A DNA stretch of 39,554 bases from positions 1 to 39,554 of the forward strand of contig CAJTWM010000034.1 of NCBI GenBank assembly GCA_910579805.1, read 5' to 3'. The first letter of the stretch is position 1, and each line of letters starts with the position of its first letter. The position numbers were made by a program, and so were the translations under genes. Below the pieces are notes generated by a model that made no database searches, had not been told where the DNA came from, and saw nothing but the letters and a program-made list of their open reading frames with translations. The DNA comes from an uncultured Lachnospiraceae bacterium. GTDB lineage: Bacteria; Bacillota; Clostridia; Lachnospirales; Lachnospiraceae. Shown here in pieces: positions 17,985-26,270 of this stretch.

Positions 17985-19631
17985 TCACGGCCTTTGAAGG
18001 TCTTCCGCCCGTTTCAGCGCGTCGTCTATATGGACGCACATATTCTCTTTCCCGATCTTTTTGTCAAAGCCCGCTTTCTGCATCACATGAAGCGGTTGTT
18101 CATTCACATGGGAAAGTATGATCCTGATGTTTCTCTTTTCGCATTTTTCATAAAGTTCTTCCAAAGAATGCATTGCCGTCGCATCAATGGCGCTTACGCT
18201 CCTCATTCTTAAAATCAGGCAGGTATCCTGTTCATCGAGCGTGATCCCTAAGATCTTATTGGCAGCCGCAAAGAACATGGGACCGCTGATCTCGTAAACA
18301 TGGGTATGAGCCGGTACCTGCCTTAAAGACAGGCTATCCGGATCGTCCTCTTCATCTACATATTTCCAGCCTTCCACTTCCGTGACTTCGCTCATCCGTT
18401 TCATAAAGAGAATGGCGGCAAGTAAGATCCCTGCCTCGATCGCTACTACCAGATCAAAGACCACCGTTAAGATAAAAGTGATCACCAGTACAATGATATC
18501 ACTTTTAGGCGCGGTTTTACAAAGATGAACAAATTTCCGCCATTCACACATATTGTAGGCAACCATGAAAAGGATCGCCGCAATGGCGGGCATGGGGATC
18601 AGCGCCGCATAAGGCATCAGAACTACAAGGATCAGGAGCAAGGTAACGGAATGTACCATACCGGCAACGGGGGTACGGCCGCCGTTCTTTACATTTGCGG
18701 CCGTTCTTGCGATGGCACCGGTGGCAGGGATGCCGCCGAATAAAGCGGAGGTGATATTGCCTGCGCCCTGTGCGATCAGTTCCATATTGGAGCGGTGCCG
18801 GCTGTTGACCATACTGTCCGCCACCACGCAGGAAAGTAAAGATTCGATAGCGGCAAGGATGGCGATCGTAAAAGCGTCGGGAAGTACGTTTTTCACTGTG
18901 GCCAAAGAAAAGGCCGGCAGGGAAAAAGCAGGCAGTTTATTGGAGATCTCATACAGATCCCCGATCGTATTGACGTTCATGCGCAGTCCTTTTACCATAG
19001 CGATCCCCACCAGCACCGCGATCAGGGACGGAGGGATCTTTTTAAAAAACATGGGCCAAAAGATCAAAATAGCCAGACAGACTGCGCCTACCAGCGCGGC
19101 TTCCCAATTGAACGTATGTATAAAGGTAAATACCGCTTTTAGTTTATCCATGGTTTCGATCAGCGGTTCTTCGGTAACAATATGAAGGCCTAAAAAATCT
19201 TTGATCTGCCCTACGAGGATCGTTACGGCAATGCCGGAAGTGAATCCCGTGGTGATCGTATAGGGAATAAATTTGATCAGATTACCGAGACGTAAAAATC
19301 CCATGACAATCAGGATCGCGCCGGCAAGAAGGGTGGCGATGATCAGACCGTCCATGCCGTTTTTGGCTACGATTCCCGCTACGATCGTGGCAAAAGCCGC
19401 CGTAGGCCCTGCGATCTGTACCCGGCTCCCGCCCAGAAAGGAGATCACAAATCCTGCAGTGATCGCCGTATAAATTCCCTTTTCCGGCGTCACTCCCGAC
19501 GCCAGCGCCAAGGCGATAGACAACGGCAGCGCTATGATCGCCACAATAATGCCTGCGACCACATCTTTCACAAACTGTTCCTTTGTATATGTTTTCATAA
19601 CGGAAAACAACTTCGGTTTTAATTTTTCCAT
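17985..19631 (-). CDS. SulP (SLC26) family anion transporter with STAS domain
   Basis: A secondary transporter for inorganic anions such as sulfate or bicarbonate; the substrate cannot be told from sequence. The 548-residue protein has the SulP N-terminal signature AGIIVAIIALPLSIALALASG and AGPTAAFATIVAGIVA, 10-14 membrane segments, the conserved GGIPATGAIARTAANVKNGG, and a cytosolic C-terminal STAS domain (about 440-540, with CLILRMRSVSAIDATAM). The start at 19631 is set by GGAGG 5 nt before the ATG; a longer frame would run into miaB. It interrupts the miaB-mutS-mutL order and looks like an inserted cargo gene, though its composition does not stand out. Confidence 0.93.
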   Translation of the reverse strand: MEKLKPKLFSVMKTYTKEQFVKDVVAGIIVAIIALPLSIALALASGVTPEKGIYTAITAGFVISFLGGSRVQIAGPTAAFATIVAGIVAKNGMDGLIIATLLAGAILIVMGFLRLGNLIKFIPYTITTGFTSGIAVTILVGQIKDFLGLHIVTEEPLIETMDKLKAVFTFIHTFNWEAALVGAVCLAILIFWPMFFKKIPPSLIAVLVGIAMVKGLRMNVNTIGDLYEISNKLPAFSLPAFSLATVKNVLPDAFTIAILAAIESLLSCVVADSMVNSRHRSNMELIAQGAGNITSALFGGIPATGAIARTAANVKNGGRTPVAGMVHSVTLLLILVVLMPYAALIPMPAIAAILFMVAYNMCEWRKFVHLCKTAPKSDIIVLVITFILTVVFDLVVAIEAGILLAAILFMKRMSEVTEVEGWKYVDEEDDPDSLSLRQVPAHTHVYEISGPMFFAAANKILGITLDEQDTCLILRMRSVSAIDATAMHSLEELYEKCEKRNIRIILSHVNEQPLHVMQKAGFDKKIGKENMCVHIDDALKRAEDLQRP

Positions 19632-19657
19632 AACAGCCTCCAATAATTTCGTTTTAT

Positions 19658-21115
19658 CTAATTTTTCCCTTCTACCATAGTCCCGATATAATAGAACCCA
19701 TGGCATTCCTCTAACCGCACTGTTACCAATTTCCCGAGCAGCGTATCGTCTCCCTTAAAATGCACCAGAATATTGTTGGAAAGCCGTCCTGTCATCAAGG
19801 TAGGATCCTGCTCGTTTTTTTCCTCGACAAGCGCCTCCATCGTCTTTCCCTGCAGCATGGCCGCCCGCTTTTTAGCCGTCTTCTGGACCGTGTCGAGCAA
19901 TCTGTCAAAACCTTCTTTTACTACGTCTTCCGGTACCTGGTTTTCCATCGCAGCGGCAGGAGTGCCTGTTCTTTTCGAATAAATAAAGGTGAAGGCATTA
20001 TCGTATTCTACCTGTTTTACTACGTCGATGGTATGATCCACATCTTCCGGCGTTTCCCCCGGAAATCCTACGATAATATCCGTTGTAATGGAAATATCGG
20101 GAATTTCCTTTCTGATTTTTTCCGCCAGAGCAAGATACTGCTCTTTGGTATATTTCCGGTTCATAGCAGTCAGTATTTTTGTGGAACCGGACTGCAAAGG
20201 GAGATGGAGATGCCTGCAGATTTTTTTCGAATGCTTCATTACTTCTATCAGTTCGTCGGACAGATCTTTCGGATGGGAGGTCATAAAACGTATTCTTTTT
20301 ATGCCTTCTATTTTTTCTATTTCTTTTAAAAGCCCGGCAAAACTCATAGGCTCGTCTAAATTTTTACCGTAGGAATTTACATTCTGCCCAAGCAGCATGA
20401 TCTCTACTACGCCGTCTGCCGCAAGAGCCTCTGCTTCCCTTATAATGTCTTTCGGGGATCTGCTCCGTTCTCTTCCCCGCACATAAGGAACGATACAGTA
20501 ACTGCAGAAATTGTTGCAGCCGAACATGATATTGACGCCGGACTTAAAAGGAAATTTCCGTTTGGCAGGCAGTTTTTCCACAATCTGATCCGTATTCTCC
20601 CAAATATCGATGATCATGCCGTGATCCTCAAGAGCGGCGTAAAGAAGTTCTGCAAATTTATAAATATTATGGGTTCCGAAAATCAGGTCCACAAAGCGAT
20701 AACTGGTTTTTATCTTTTCGATCGCCGCCGTTTCCTGCATCATACAGCCGCAGAGCGCAATCTTCATAGAAGGATTTTTTCGTTTCAGGCCGTTTAACAC
20801 ACCCAGCCTTCCGTAGACACGCTGGTTTGCATTGTCCCGTACCGTACAGGTATTATAAAGTACAAAATCCGCTTCTTCCGAGTCCGCCGTCCGGTAACCT
20901 GCCGCCTCCAGGATCCCGGTCAATTTTTCCGAGTCCTTTGCGTTCATCTGACAGCCGAAGGTTTGAATAAATGCGGACGGCGGACGGCCGTTCTTCTTTT
21001 CAAAATCCTTTACCCACTCCCTACACTTTGCCATAAAATAATATTGCCTTGCCGGTTCCTCTCCGGGGGGCTCCATACATAAATTTATCTGATCTAAGTC
21101 TAATTCATTCAACAT
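19658..21115 (-). CDS. miaB: tRNA-2-methylthio-N6-dimethylallyladenosine synthase MiaB
   Basis: A radical SAM methylthiotransferase acting on i6A37 made by MiaA. The 485-residue protein has the N-terminal cluster cysteines Cys55 (FGCQMN), Cys90 (YNTCTVRD) and Cys124 (LCGCM), the radical SAM CxxxCxxC at 200-207 (GCNNFCSYC), the segment FPGETPEDV, and a C-terminal TRAM domain. An N-terminal extension of about 45 residues precedes the UPF0004 domain, as in many clostridial homologues. AAAGGA precedes the ATG. Confidence 0.97.
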   Translation of the reverse strand: MLNELDLDQINLCMEPPGEEPARQYYFMAKCREWVKDFEKKNGRPPSAFIQTFGCQMNAKDSEKLTGILEAAGYRTADSEEADFVLYNTCTVRDNANQRVYGRLGVLNGLKRKNPSMKIALCGCMMQETAAIEKIKTSYRFVDLIFGTHNIYKFAELLYAALEDHGMIIDIWENTDQIVEKLPAKRKFPFKSGVNIMFGCNNFCSYCIVPYVRGRERSRSPKDIIREAEALAADGVVEIMLLGQNVNSYGKNLDEPMSFAGLLKEIEKIEGIKRIRFMTSHPKDLSDELIEVMKHSKKICRHLHLPLQSGSTKILTAMNRKYTKEQYLALAEKIRKEIPDISITTDIIVGFPGETPEDVDHTIDVVKQVEYDNAFTFIYSKRTGTPAAAMENQVPEDVVKEGFDRLLDTVQKTAKKRAAMLQGKTMEALVEEKNEQDPTLMTGRLSNNILVHFKGDDTLLGKLVTVRLEECHGFYYIGTMVEGKN

Positions 21116-21166
21116 TTTCTGCCTTTTCCTTTTTGTAATATATCGGATATAAAAAATTCTTCTGCA

Positions 21167-22423
21167 TTATGACTCCGGCCGTTCCGCTTCTTTTGCATAA
21201 ATCCGGACAAGTTTACATAAAATCTTCACAATCGTTTCCATCGACTGGATACAGATATATTCATATTTTCCATGGAAATTATGTCCGCCAGTGCAAAGAT
21301 TCGGACAGGGAAGACCCATAAAGGAAAGCCTTGCGCCGTCCGTTCCGCCTCTGATCGGTACGATAATGGGAGTAACCGAAAGCTCTTCCATCGCCCGCTT
21401 TGCATTTTCAACCAAATGCATATGCGGTTCGATTTTTTCCCGCATATTATAATAAGAATCTTTTAAAGTAACTTCTATCGTCCCTTTGCCGTATTTCTGG
21501 TTGATAAAATCCGCGGCGGCAAGGAATGTTTTCTTCTTTGCTTCAAATCCGGTTTTATCAAAATCACGGATAATGTAGTGCGCGACTGCTTTTTCCACGT
21601 CGCCTTCTAAAGATTCCAAATGAAAAAAGCCTTCATACCCTTCCGTATACATGGGATTTTCCTGCACAGGAAGAAGCCCTTGAAATTCAAACGCCAGTAA
21701 AAGCGCATTCTTCATTTTATTTTTGGAGTCTCCCGGATGTACGCTCAAACCGTTTACAGTCAGTTTCGCGCCTGCAGCATTGAAGTTTTCATATTCCAGC
21801 TCTCCTAATCTGCCGCCGTCCACCGTATATGCAAAATCCGCCCCGAAACGTTCCACGTCAAAATGGTCTACGCCGGCCCCAATCTCTTCGTCCGGCGTAA
21901 AAGCGATCCGGATCTTACCGTGTTCGATCTCCGGATGGGTTAAAAGATATGACGCCAGCGTCATGATCTCGCTGACGCCCGCTTTATCGTCTGCACCAAG
22001 CAGAGTAAGGCCGTCCGTTACGATCAGATCCTTTCCGGTATATTCCAGTATTTCAGGAAATGCTGCAACGGACAATACAATATCCTGCTCTTCATTTAGC
22101 AGGATATCCTTCCCGTCATAACAGGTTACGATCCGGGGATTTACCTTTTCGCCGCTGAAGGCGGGCGCGGTATCCATATGTGCGATCAATCCGATCACCG
22201 GCGTCTCCCGGTCCGCCGTAGACGGTACCGTTGCATAGACGTAACAATAAGTTTCGTCATAAAACACGTCCGCCGCTCCCATCTGCGTTAATTCCTCTGT
22301 AAGAAGACGCGCTAAGGCTCGCTGTTTATCCGTACTTGGAAAACGCGGCTCAGACCCCGGCGTTTCTTTAGACTGGGTATCTATTTTAACATATCTTAAA
22401 AACCTTTCTACTACTTCCGACAT
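21167..22423 (-). CDS. pepT: Peptidase T (tripeptidase)
   Basis: An M20-family zinc aminotripeptidase that removes the N-terminal residue from tripeptides in the cytosol. The 418-residue product has the metal and catalytic motifs in order: IAHMDTAPAF (His and Asp), LLGADDKAG (bridging Asp), TPDEEIGAG (catalytic Glu and ligand Glu), YTVDGG (Asp) and TGGHNFHGKYE (His). Length is normal for PepT. CGGAGG lies 6 nt before the ATG, and two hairpins occupy the leader upstream. Confidence 0.96.
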   Translation of the reverse strand: MSEVVERFLRYVKIDTQSKETPGSEPRFPSTDKQRALARLLTEELTQMGAADVFYDETYCYVYATVPSTADRETPVIGLIAHMDTAPAFSGEKVNPRIVTCYDGKDILLNEEQDIVLSVAAFPEILEYTGKDLIVTDGLTLLGADDKAGVSEIMTLASYLLTHPEIEHGKIRIAFTPDEEIGAGVDHFDVERFGADFAYTVDGGRLGELEYENFNAAGAKLTVNGLSVHPGDSKNKMKNALLLAFEFQGLLPVQENPMYTEGYEGFFHLESLEGDVEKAVAHYIIRDFDKTGFEAKKKTFLAAADFINQKYGKGTIEVTLKDSYYNMREKIEPHMHLVENAKRAMEELSVTPIIVPIRGGTDGARLSFMGLPCPNLCTGGHNFHGKYEYICIQSMETIVKILCKLVRIYAKEAERPES

Positions 22424-22438
22424 TCTATCCTCCGTTCC

Positions 22439-22466
22439 TGTCAGGCTCCTTGTCCGGGGCCTGACA
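22439..22466 (-). other. RNA hairpin just upstream of the pepT ribosome-binding site
   Basis: A perfect 8-bp stem (TGTCAGGC at 22439-22446 pairing with GCCTGACA at 22459-22466) with a 12-nt loop. On the minus-strand transcript it is followed by GGAACGGAGG, the pepT ribosome site, not by a U tract. It is therefore not a standard terminator and could act on translation or RNA processing. Confidence 0.55.
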
Positions 22467-22488
22467 TTTCTATTTCAGTACTATCGTC

Positions 22489-22511
22489 AGAGTATGTCTG
22501 AAACACACTCT
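22489..22511 (-). other. Second hairpin at the end of the gene upstream of pepT
   Basis: The arms at 22489-22497 and 22503-22511 pair over 9 positions with one G-U, around a 5-nt loop, overlapping the stop codon of the upstream gene. There is no U tract. Together with the next hairpin it fills most of the 86-bp gap, suggesting an mRNA stability or processing element. Confidence 0.4.
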
Positions 22512-23253
22512 AGGGTTCCTCTTTTACACGGTAACAATAACTATTCCCCCGTTTTCCGTTTTGCTCGATTACTCCCACATATTTCAAAATATGCACTACG
22601 ATCTGGGAAAGCCTTAACGGGATCTTTGCCGCTTTCGCAAAGTCCTTTGTTGTGAATCCGTCCTCCAATTCATAGGGTACAAAGCGCAGATAGTCTTCCG
22701 TTCTGTCAATGTCCACCTCGTCGACAAGAGCGACCGGAATGCGGTCATAGCGGCACGATCCTTTTTTCTTATCCTTGCTCCAGCCGTTTAACAGCCTGAA
22801 CTCTTCGATATCGAGCAAAACAAAACGAAACCGTATATTTTTATCCTTCAGGAAGTTTTTGATCTTATACAGTTCGATAAAAGCGGTATAGACGTTTCCT
22901 GTCACCGGTGATTTCCGTTTGTTTGACAGTTCCCCTGTTTCTTCGTCGATCCATATGAGCCATTTTTTATAAGGAATCGGATAAACGATAGTTACCGGGT
23001 ATAAAGGCAGAAACGTTTCCAGTTTTTTCCGCATCTTATTAAACTGCCTTGTCTGGATCTCAACGATCTCCGTTCCGGTATAAATATCCGCCACATAATT
23101 TTCAATCGGGATCTCATGCATATCTTCGTCAGGGGCATAGGCGTTTTTTAAAACGGCATGTAGCGTTTTCTCGCTAAGAGTTCCGATTCCCTGCCGTACC
23201 CTCTCGTTCCCCACGATCTTTTCCCTTGCCTGTTCAAATGTTTCCTTTGTCAT
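22510..23253 (-). CDS. Uncharacterised protein, PD-(D/E)XK nuclease-like with C-terminal winged-helix-like region
   Basis: I do not recognise a named family. The 247-residue protein is soluble and basic. After a helix (EKTLHAVLKNAY, about 28-39) comes a strand pair with Asp56, Glu65 and Gln67 (ADIYTGTEIVEIQT). This D-x8-E-x-Q spacing matches the active site recalled for BglII in the PD-(D/E)XK fold; Glu47 could be a further acidic ligand. The middle has YPVTIVYPIPYKKWLIWID. The last 50 residues (DGFTTKDFAKAAKIPLRLS onward) look like a winged helix for DNA binding. It lies between proA and pepT and may share their transcript. No SD is evident before the ATG. A DNA-acting role is inference. Confidence 0.7.
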   Translation of the reverse strand: MTKETFEQAREKIVGNERVRQGIGTLSEKTLHAVLKNAYAPDEDMHEIPIENYVADIYTGTEIVEIQTRQFNKMRKKLETFLPLYPVTIVYPIPYKKWLIWIDEETGELSNKRKSPVTGNVYTAFIELYKIKNFLKDKNIRFRFVLLDIEEFRLLNGWSKDKKKGSCRYDRIPVALVDEVDIDRTEDYLRFVPYELEDGFTTKDFAKAAKIPLRLSQIVVHILKYVGVIEQNGKRGNSYCYRVKEEP

Positions 23254-23275
23254 TGTTTTTTCAACCCAAACCGTT

Positions 23276-24517
23276 TTATCTGATCTGCCCGTTTCCGTCG
23301 ACCGTATATTTATAGGTAGTAAGTTCTTTTAGTCCCATGGGGCCTCTTGCGTGGAGTTTTTGTGTACTGATGCCAATCTCCGCGCCCAACCCGAACTCAA
23401 ATCCGTCCGTAAATCTTGTTGAGGCGTTCACATATACGCAGGCTGCGTCCACCCCTTCTTTAAACAGCTTCGCATGGGTTTCGTTTTCCGTAATGATTGC
23501 CTCCGAATGCCTTGTGCCGTAACGGTTAATATGGGCGACAGCTTCTTCTACGCCGGCCACCGTTTTGATGGAAATAATGTAATCCAGATATTCCGTTCCA
23601 TAATCCTCAGGAGAGGCCAAAATACAGTCTTCCAGTACATCGCATACCGCTTCGTCTCCCCGCATTTCCACATGATTTTCCCTAAGCGCTTTCGCTAAAA
23701 CCGGTAAAAAGGCTTCTTTTATCTTTTCGTGTATTACTAAGGATTCGCACGCATTGCATACTCCGATCCGCTGGGTTTTTGCATTAATAATGATAGGAAC
23801 CGCTTTTTCAAAATCGGCGGCATCGTCTACATAGATATGGCAGTTTCCCGTACCTGTCTCGATAACGGGAACCGTACTGTTTTCTACCACGGCTCGTATC
23901 AGCCCGGCGCTTCCTCTTGGGATCAGTACGTCCAAATACTGATTCAGTTTCATAAATTCTGCCGTGGTCTTTCTGTCCGTATCGGTGATAAGCTGCAAAG
24001 CGTCCTCTGTAACAGACATCGTTTTCAGCGCTTCCCTGATGATCCTTGTAATTTCCGTATTAGAATGGATCGCGTCGCTGCCGCCTTTTAAGATGACTGC
24101 ATTTCCCGTTTTGAAGCAAAGTCCGAAAGCATCCGCCGTCACATTCGGTCTGGATTCATAAATGATCCCGATCACGCCGAGGGGAACTCTGACCTTACTG
24201 ATTTTCAATCCGTTGGGACGTTCAAAAGATTCTATCGTTTCCTGCAGGCAGTCAGGCAATCCGGCAATGCTCCTAAGCCCTTCCGCCATATCCGCGATCC
24301 GTTCCTTGGAAAGCCGCAGACGGTCCAGCATTCCCGGATGCATTCCCTTTTCTTCCCCGTTTTTGATGTCTATGGCGTTGGCAGCCAATATGTTACTGCT
24401 TTCCCGTACTAAAAGATCCGCCGCTGCAAGAAGAGCCTGCTCTTTTTTTTCTCCTGCAAGAGATTGTAAGCTGTATTTTGCCGTCTCCGCTCTTTTTCCC
24501 ATTTCCGTTATGTTCAT
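23276..24517 (-). CDS. proA: Gamma-glutamyl phosphate reductase
   Basis: The second step of proline synthesis, reducing gamma-glutamyl phosphate with NADPH to glutamate semialdehyde. The 413-residue product has the aldehyde dehydrogenase-like fold with GVIYESRPNVTADA, LKGGSDAIHSN, and the catalytic Cys in RIGVCNACESLVI. The C-terminal FTDGFEFGLGAEIGIST and RGPMGL are typical. The start at 24517 has a G-rich ribosome site (AAGGGGGGG) 4-5 nt upstream; an ATG twelve codons earlier lacks one. Separated from proB by two small genes. Confidence 0.97.
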   Translation of the reverse strand: MNITEMGKRAETAKYSLQSLAGEKKEQALLAAADLLVRESSNILAANAIDIKNGEEKGMHPGMLDRLRLSKERIADMAEGLRSIAGLPDCLQETIESFERPNGLKISKVRVPLGVIGIIYESRPNVTADAFGLCFKTGNAVILKGGSDAIHSNTEITRIIREALKTMSVTEDALQLITDTDRKTTAEFMKLNQYLDVLIPRGSAGLIRAVVENSTVPVIETGTGNCHIYVDDAADFEKAVPIIINAKTQRIGVCNACESLVIHEKIKEAFLPVLAKALRENHVEMRGDEAVCDVLEDCILASPEDYGTEYLDYIISIKTVAGVEEAVAHINRYGTRHSEAIITENETHAKLFKEGVDAACVYVNASTRFTDGFEFGLGAEIGISTQKLHARGPMGLKELTTYKYTVDGNGQIR

Positions 24518-24563
24518 ATGTCCCCCCCTTATGCGCTTCAACGCATATACCAATCAATATTTC

Positions 24564-25175
24564 TTATTTCTCATCGTGCCGCTTTACACACTTATCCTGA
24601 TTCAGGACAGCATTTTCAGTAATAAGAAGATCCGGCAGGATATCAAACTCTTCTGCAGGAACTTCCTCTACAATCTGGCATTCGAAACACACTGCCGCAA
24701 TCTGATCCGGCCTGAAATCTGCCAGATATCTGTCATAAAAGCCGCTGCCATATCCGATCCGCCGTCTGTTTCCATCAAAAGCCACTCCCGGCATCAACAT
24801 AAAAATTTTTGGCGGTTTTTCCGATCTTATCCTGTTTTTATCAAACCGCTCCCCTGCCGTGGACGGTTCCGGAATCTTTTTATAGCCTTCTTTTAAATCT
24901 TCTCTCTTTGTAAAACGGTAAAATTCCATGGTGCTGTCTGCCTGTGATACCGGACAGTATACTTTTTTACCGTCCTTTACCGCCTGTTCCAAAAAAGGAA
25001 GGGTATCGATCTCGCTGCCGTATCCTACGAATCCGAGAACCACATCCGCACGGATATATCCGGGAAGTCCCAGCAGTTTTCCAATAATCCGTTGCTTTGC
25101 AAAGAGCCTTTTATCTAAAGGCATCTGTTCCCTCAACGCAAGGACCCGTTTCCTAATGAGTGCCTTTGTCTCCAT
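24564..25175 (-). CDS. 5-formyltetrahydrofolate cyclo-ligase
   Basis: Uses ATP to convert 5-formyl-THF to 5,10-methenyl-THF, returning a storage folate to the one-carbon pool. The 203-residue product has the N-terminal basic helix (RKRVLALREQM), the segment FVGYGSEIDTLP and the family signature PGVAFDGNRRRIGYGSGFYDRYL near the C terminus. The ATG at 25175 has GGGAG 6-7 nt upstream and overlaps the DUF896 gene by 23 bp. Its placement inside a proline gene set looks like operon economy rather than a pathway link. Confidence 0.93.
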   Translation of the reverse strand: METKALIRKRVLALREQMPLDKRLFAKQRIIGKLLGLPGYIRADVVLGFVGYGSEIDTLPFLEQAVKDGKKVYCPVSQADSTMEFYRFTKREDLKEGYKKIPEPSTAGERFDKNRIRSEKPPKIFMLMPGVAFDGNRRRIGYGSGFYDRYLADFRPDQIAAVCFECQIVEEVPAEEFDILPDLLITENAVLNQDKCVKRHDEK

Positions 25176-25377
25176 GCTTTTCTCCCAGATTGACGATGGT
25201 GCCATCCTCGTTTTGAATAGAAATTTGATTGAGCTGTCCCCGTAAATTGGCGCGCACGTTTGCCACATATTCGCTTCGGAGAGCTGCCTGCTCCTTTTTC
25301 TCTTCTTCTGTCAGCCCTTCCGCCTGTGATTTATGATATAATGCATTGATCCGTTTTACTTTTTCTTCAAATGTCAT
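25153..25377 (-). CDS. DUF896/UPF0291 small protein
   Basis: A 74-residue cytosolic protein of the YnzC-type family: the opening helices have KVKRINALYHKSQAEGLTEEEK and the conserved AALRSEYVANVRANLRGQL, which together are diagnostic of DUF896. Function is unknown; the family structure is a helical hairpin. It starts 7 bp after proB with no clear SD of its own, so coupled translation is likely, and its 3' end overlaps the next gene. Confidence 0.9.
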   Translation of the reverse strand: MTFEEKVKRINALYHKSQAEGLTEEEKKEQAALRSEYVANVRANLRGQLNQISIQNEDGTIVNLGEKHGDKGTH

Positions 25378-25384
25378 AGCGATT

Positions 25385-26248
25385 TTATCGGTTCAGCCCC
25401 TCTACAAATTCCGGCAAATCAAAGCCCTCGTCGGGATTTTTTAAAAAGAGCGTTCCGATACTTTCTCCTTCCAAAATTTTATGTATGACGCGAAGGTCCC
25501 GGCTGTTGGCAATGACCATATCCGTATCGGATTTGGTAGCAATGACTGCCGCCTGCAGCTTCGTATTCATACCGCCTGTTCCTACGCTGCTTCCCGTGCT
25601 CTTCTTTCCCATGTGCATCAGTTCCTCGGTAAGGCAGGGAACGGTTTCAATAAATGCCGCATCGGGATTGGTGCGGGGATCGTCGGTATATAAACCGTCT
25701 ATATCGGATAAGAGGATCAGCAGATCGGCGTCCACTAACGCTGCCACTATAGCGGAAAGCGTATCATTGTCCCCAATTTCGATCTCATAAGTAGCTACCG
25801 TATCGTTTTCATTTACGATCGGGATCACACCCAGATTGAAAAGCTCTGAAAAGGTGTTGTGGGCATTATAACGGTTCAAGTTATCCACGATCGTATTTTT
25901 TGTCATCAGGATCTGCGCCGTCACTTGATTGTATTCCCCAAAGAGCTTTTGATAAGTCATCATCAGTCTTGCCTGTCCCACCGCGGCGCATGCCTGCTTG
26001 ACGGCGATCGTGCTTTCGGTCTTTTCTTCGGTATTTTTCAGATGCACAGCCTTTCTTCCGGCGGCAATGGCGCCCGAACTTACCAATACCACGTCTTTTC
26101 CCTGATTTCGTATATCGCACAGTTCCCTGACTAACAGTTCCAATTTGATATAGTCCAGATCCCCTGTCTGTGCGTGCTGTAAGGAGGAAGAACCTATTTT
26201 TATCACGATTCTCTTTTTATCCTTCATCATTTCCCGTAAAGCGTCCAC
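25385..26248 (-). CDS. proB: Glutamate 5-kinase, without PUA domain
   Basis: Phosphorylates glutamate to gamma-glutamyl phosphate, the first and feedback-controlled step of proline synthesis. The 287-residue amino-acid kinase fold shows VIKIGSSSL at the N terminus, LVSSGAIAAGRKA, PIVNENDTVA, FGDNDTLSA-like IGDNDTLSAIVAALVDADLLILLSDIDGLYT, and GTGGMNTKLQAA. It ends without the C-terminal PUA domain of the 367-residue E. coli enzyme; the short form occurs in other bacteria. The start is a GTG with GAGGAGGG 6-7 nt upstream. Confidence 0.96.
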   Translation of the reverse strand: MDALREMMKDKKRIVIKIGSSSLQHAQTGDLDYIKLELLVRELCDIRNQGKDVVLVSSGAIAAGRKAVHLKNTEEKTESTIAVKQACAAVGQARLMMTYQKLFGEYNQVTAQILMTKNTIVDNLNRYNAHNTFSELFNLGVIPIVNENDTVATYEIEIGDNDTLSAIVAALVDADLLILLSDIDGLYTDDPRTNPDAAFIETVPCLTEELMHMGKKSTGSSVGTGGMNTKLQAAVIATKSDTDMVIANSRDLRVIHKILEGESIGTLFLKNPDEGFDLPEFVEGLNR

Positions 26249-26270
26249 TTCTGTCCCTCCTCAAATATCT

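Noticed and set aside
17985..19631. SulP transporter as part of a mobile island
   Set aside because: It interrupts miaB-mutS, but there are no repeats, integrase or composition shift at its borders.
21139..21151. 13-bp AT-rich palindrome (TATATC-C-GATATA) between pepT and miaB
   Set aside because: Short and AT-rich, so easily found by chance; no U tract or other supporting signal.
22510..23253. Reading the nuclease-like gene as part of a restriction-modification or defence system
   Set aside because: No methyltransferase, toxin, helicase or other defence gene lies nearby; all neighbours are housekeeping genes.
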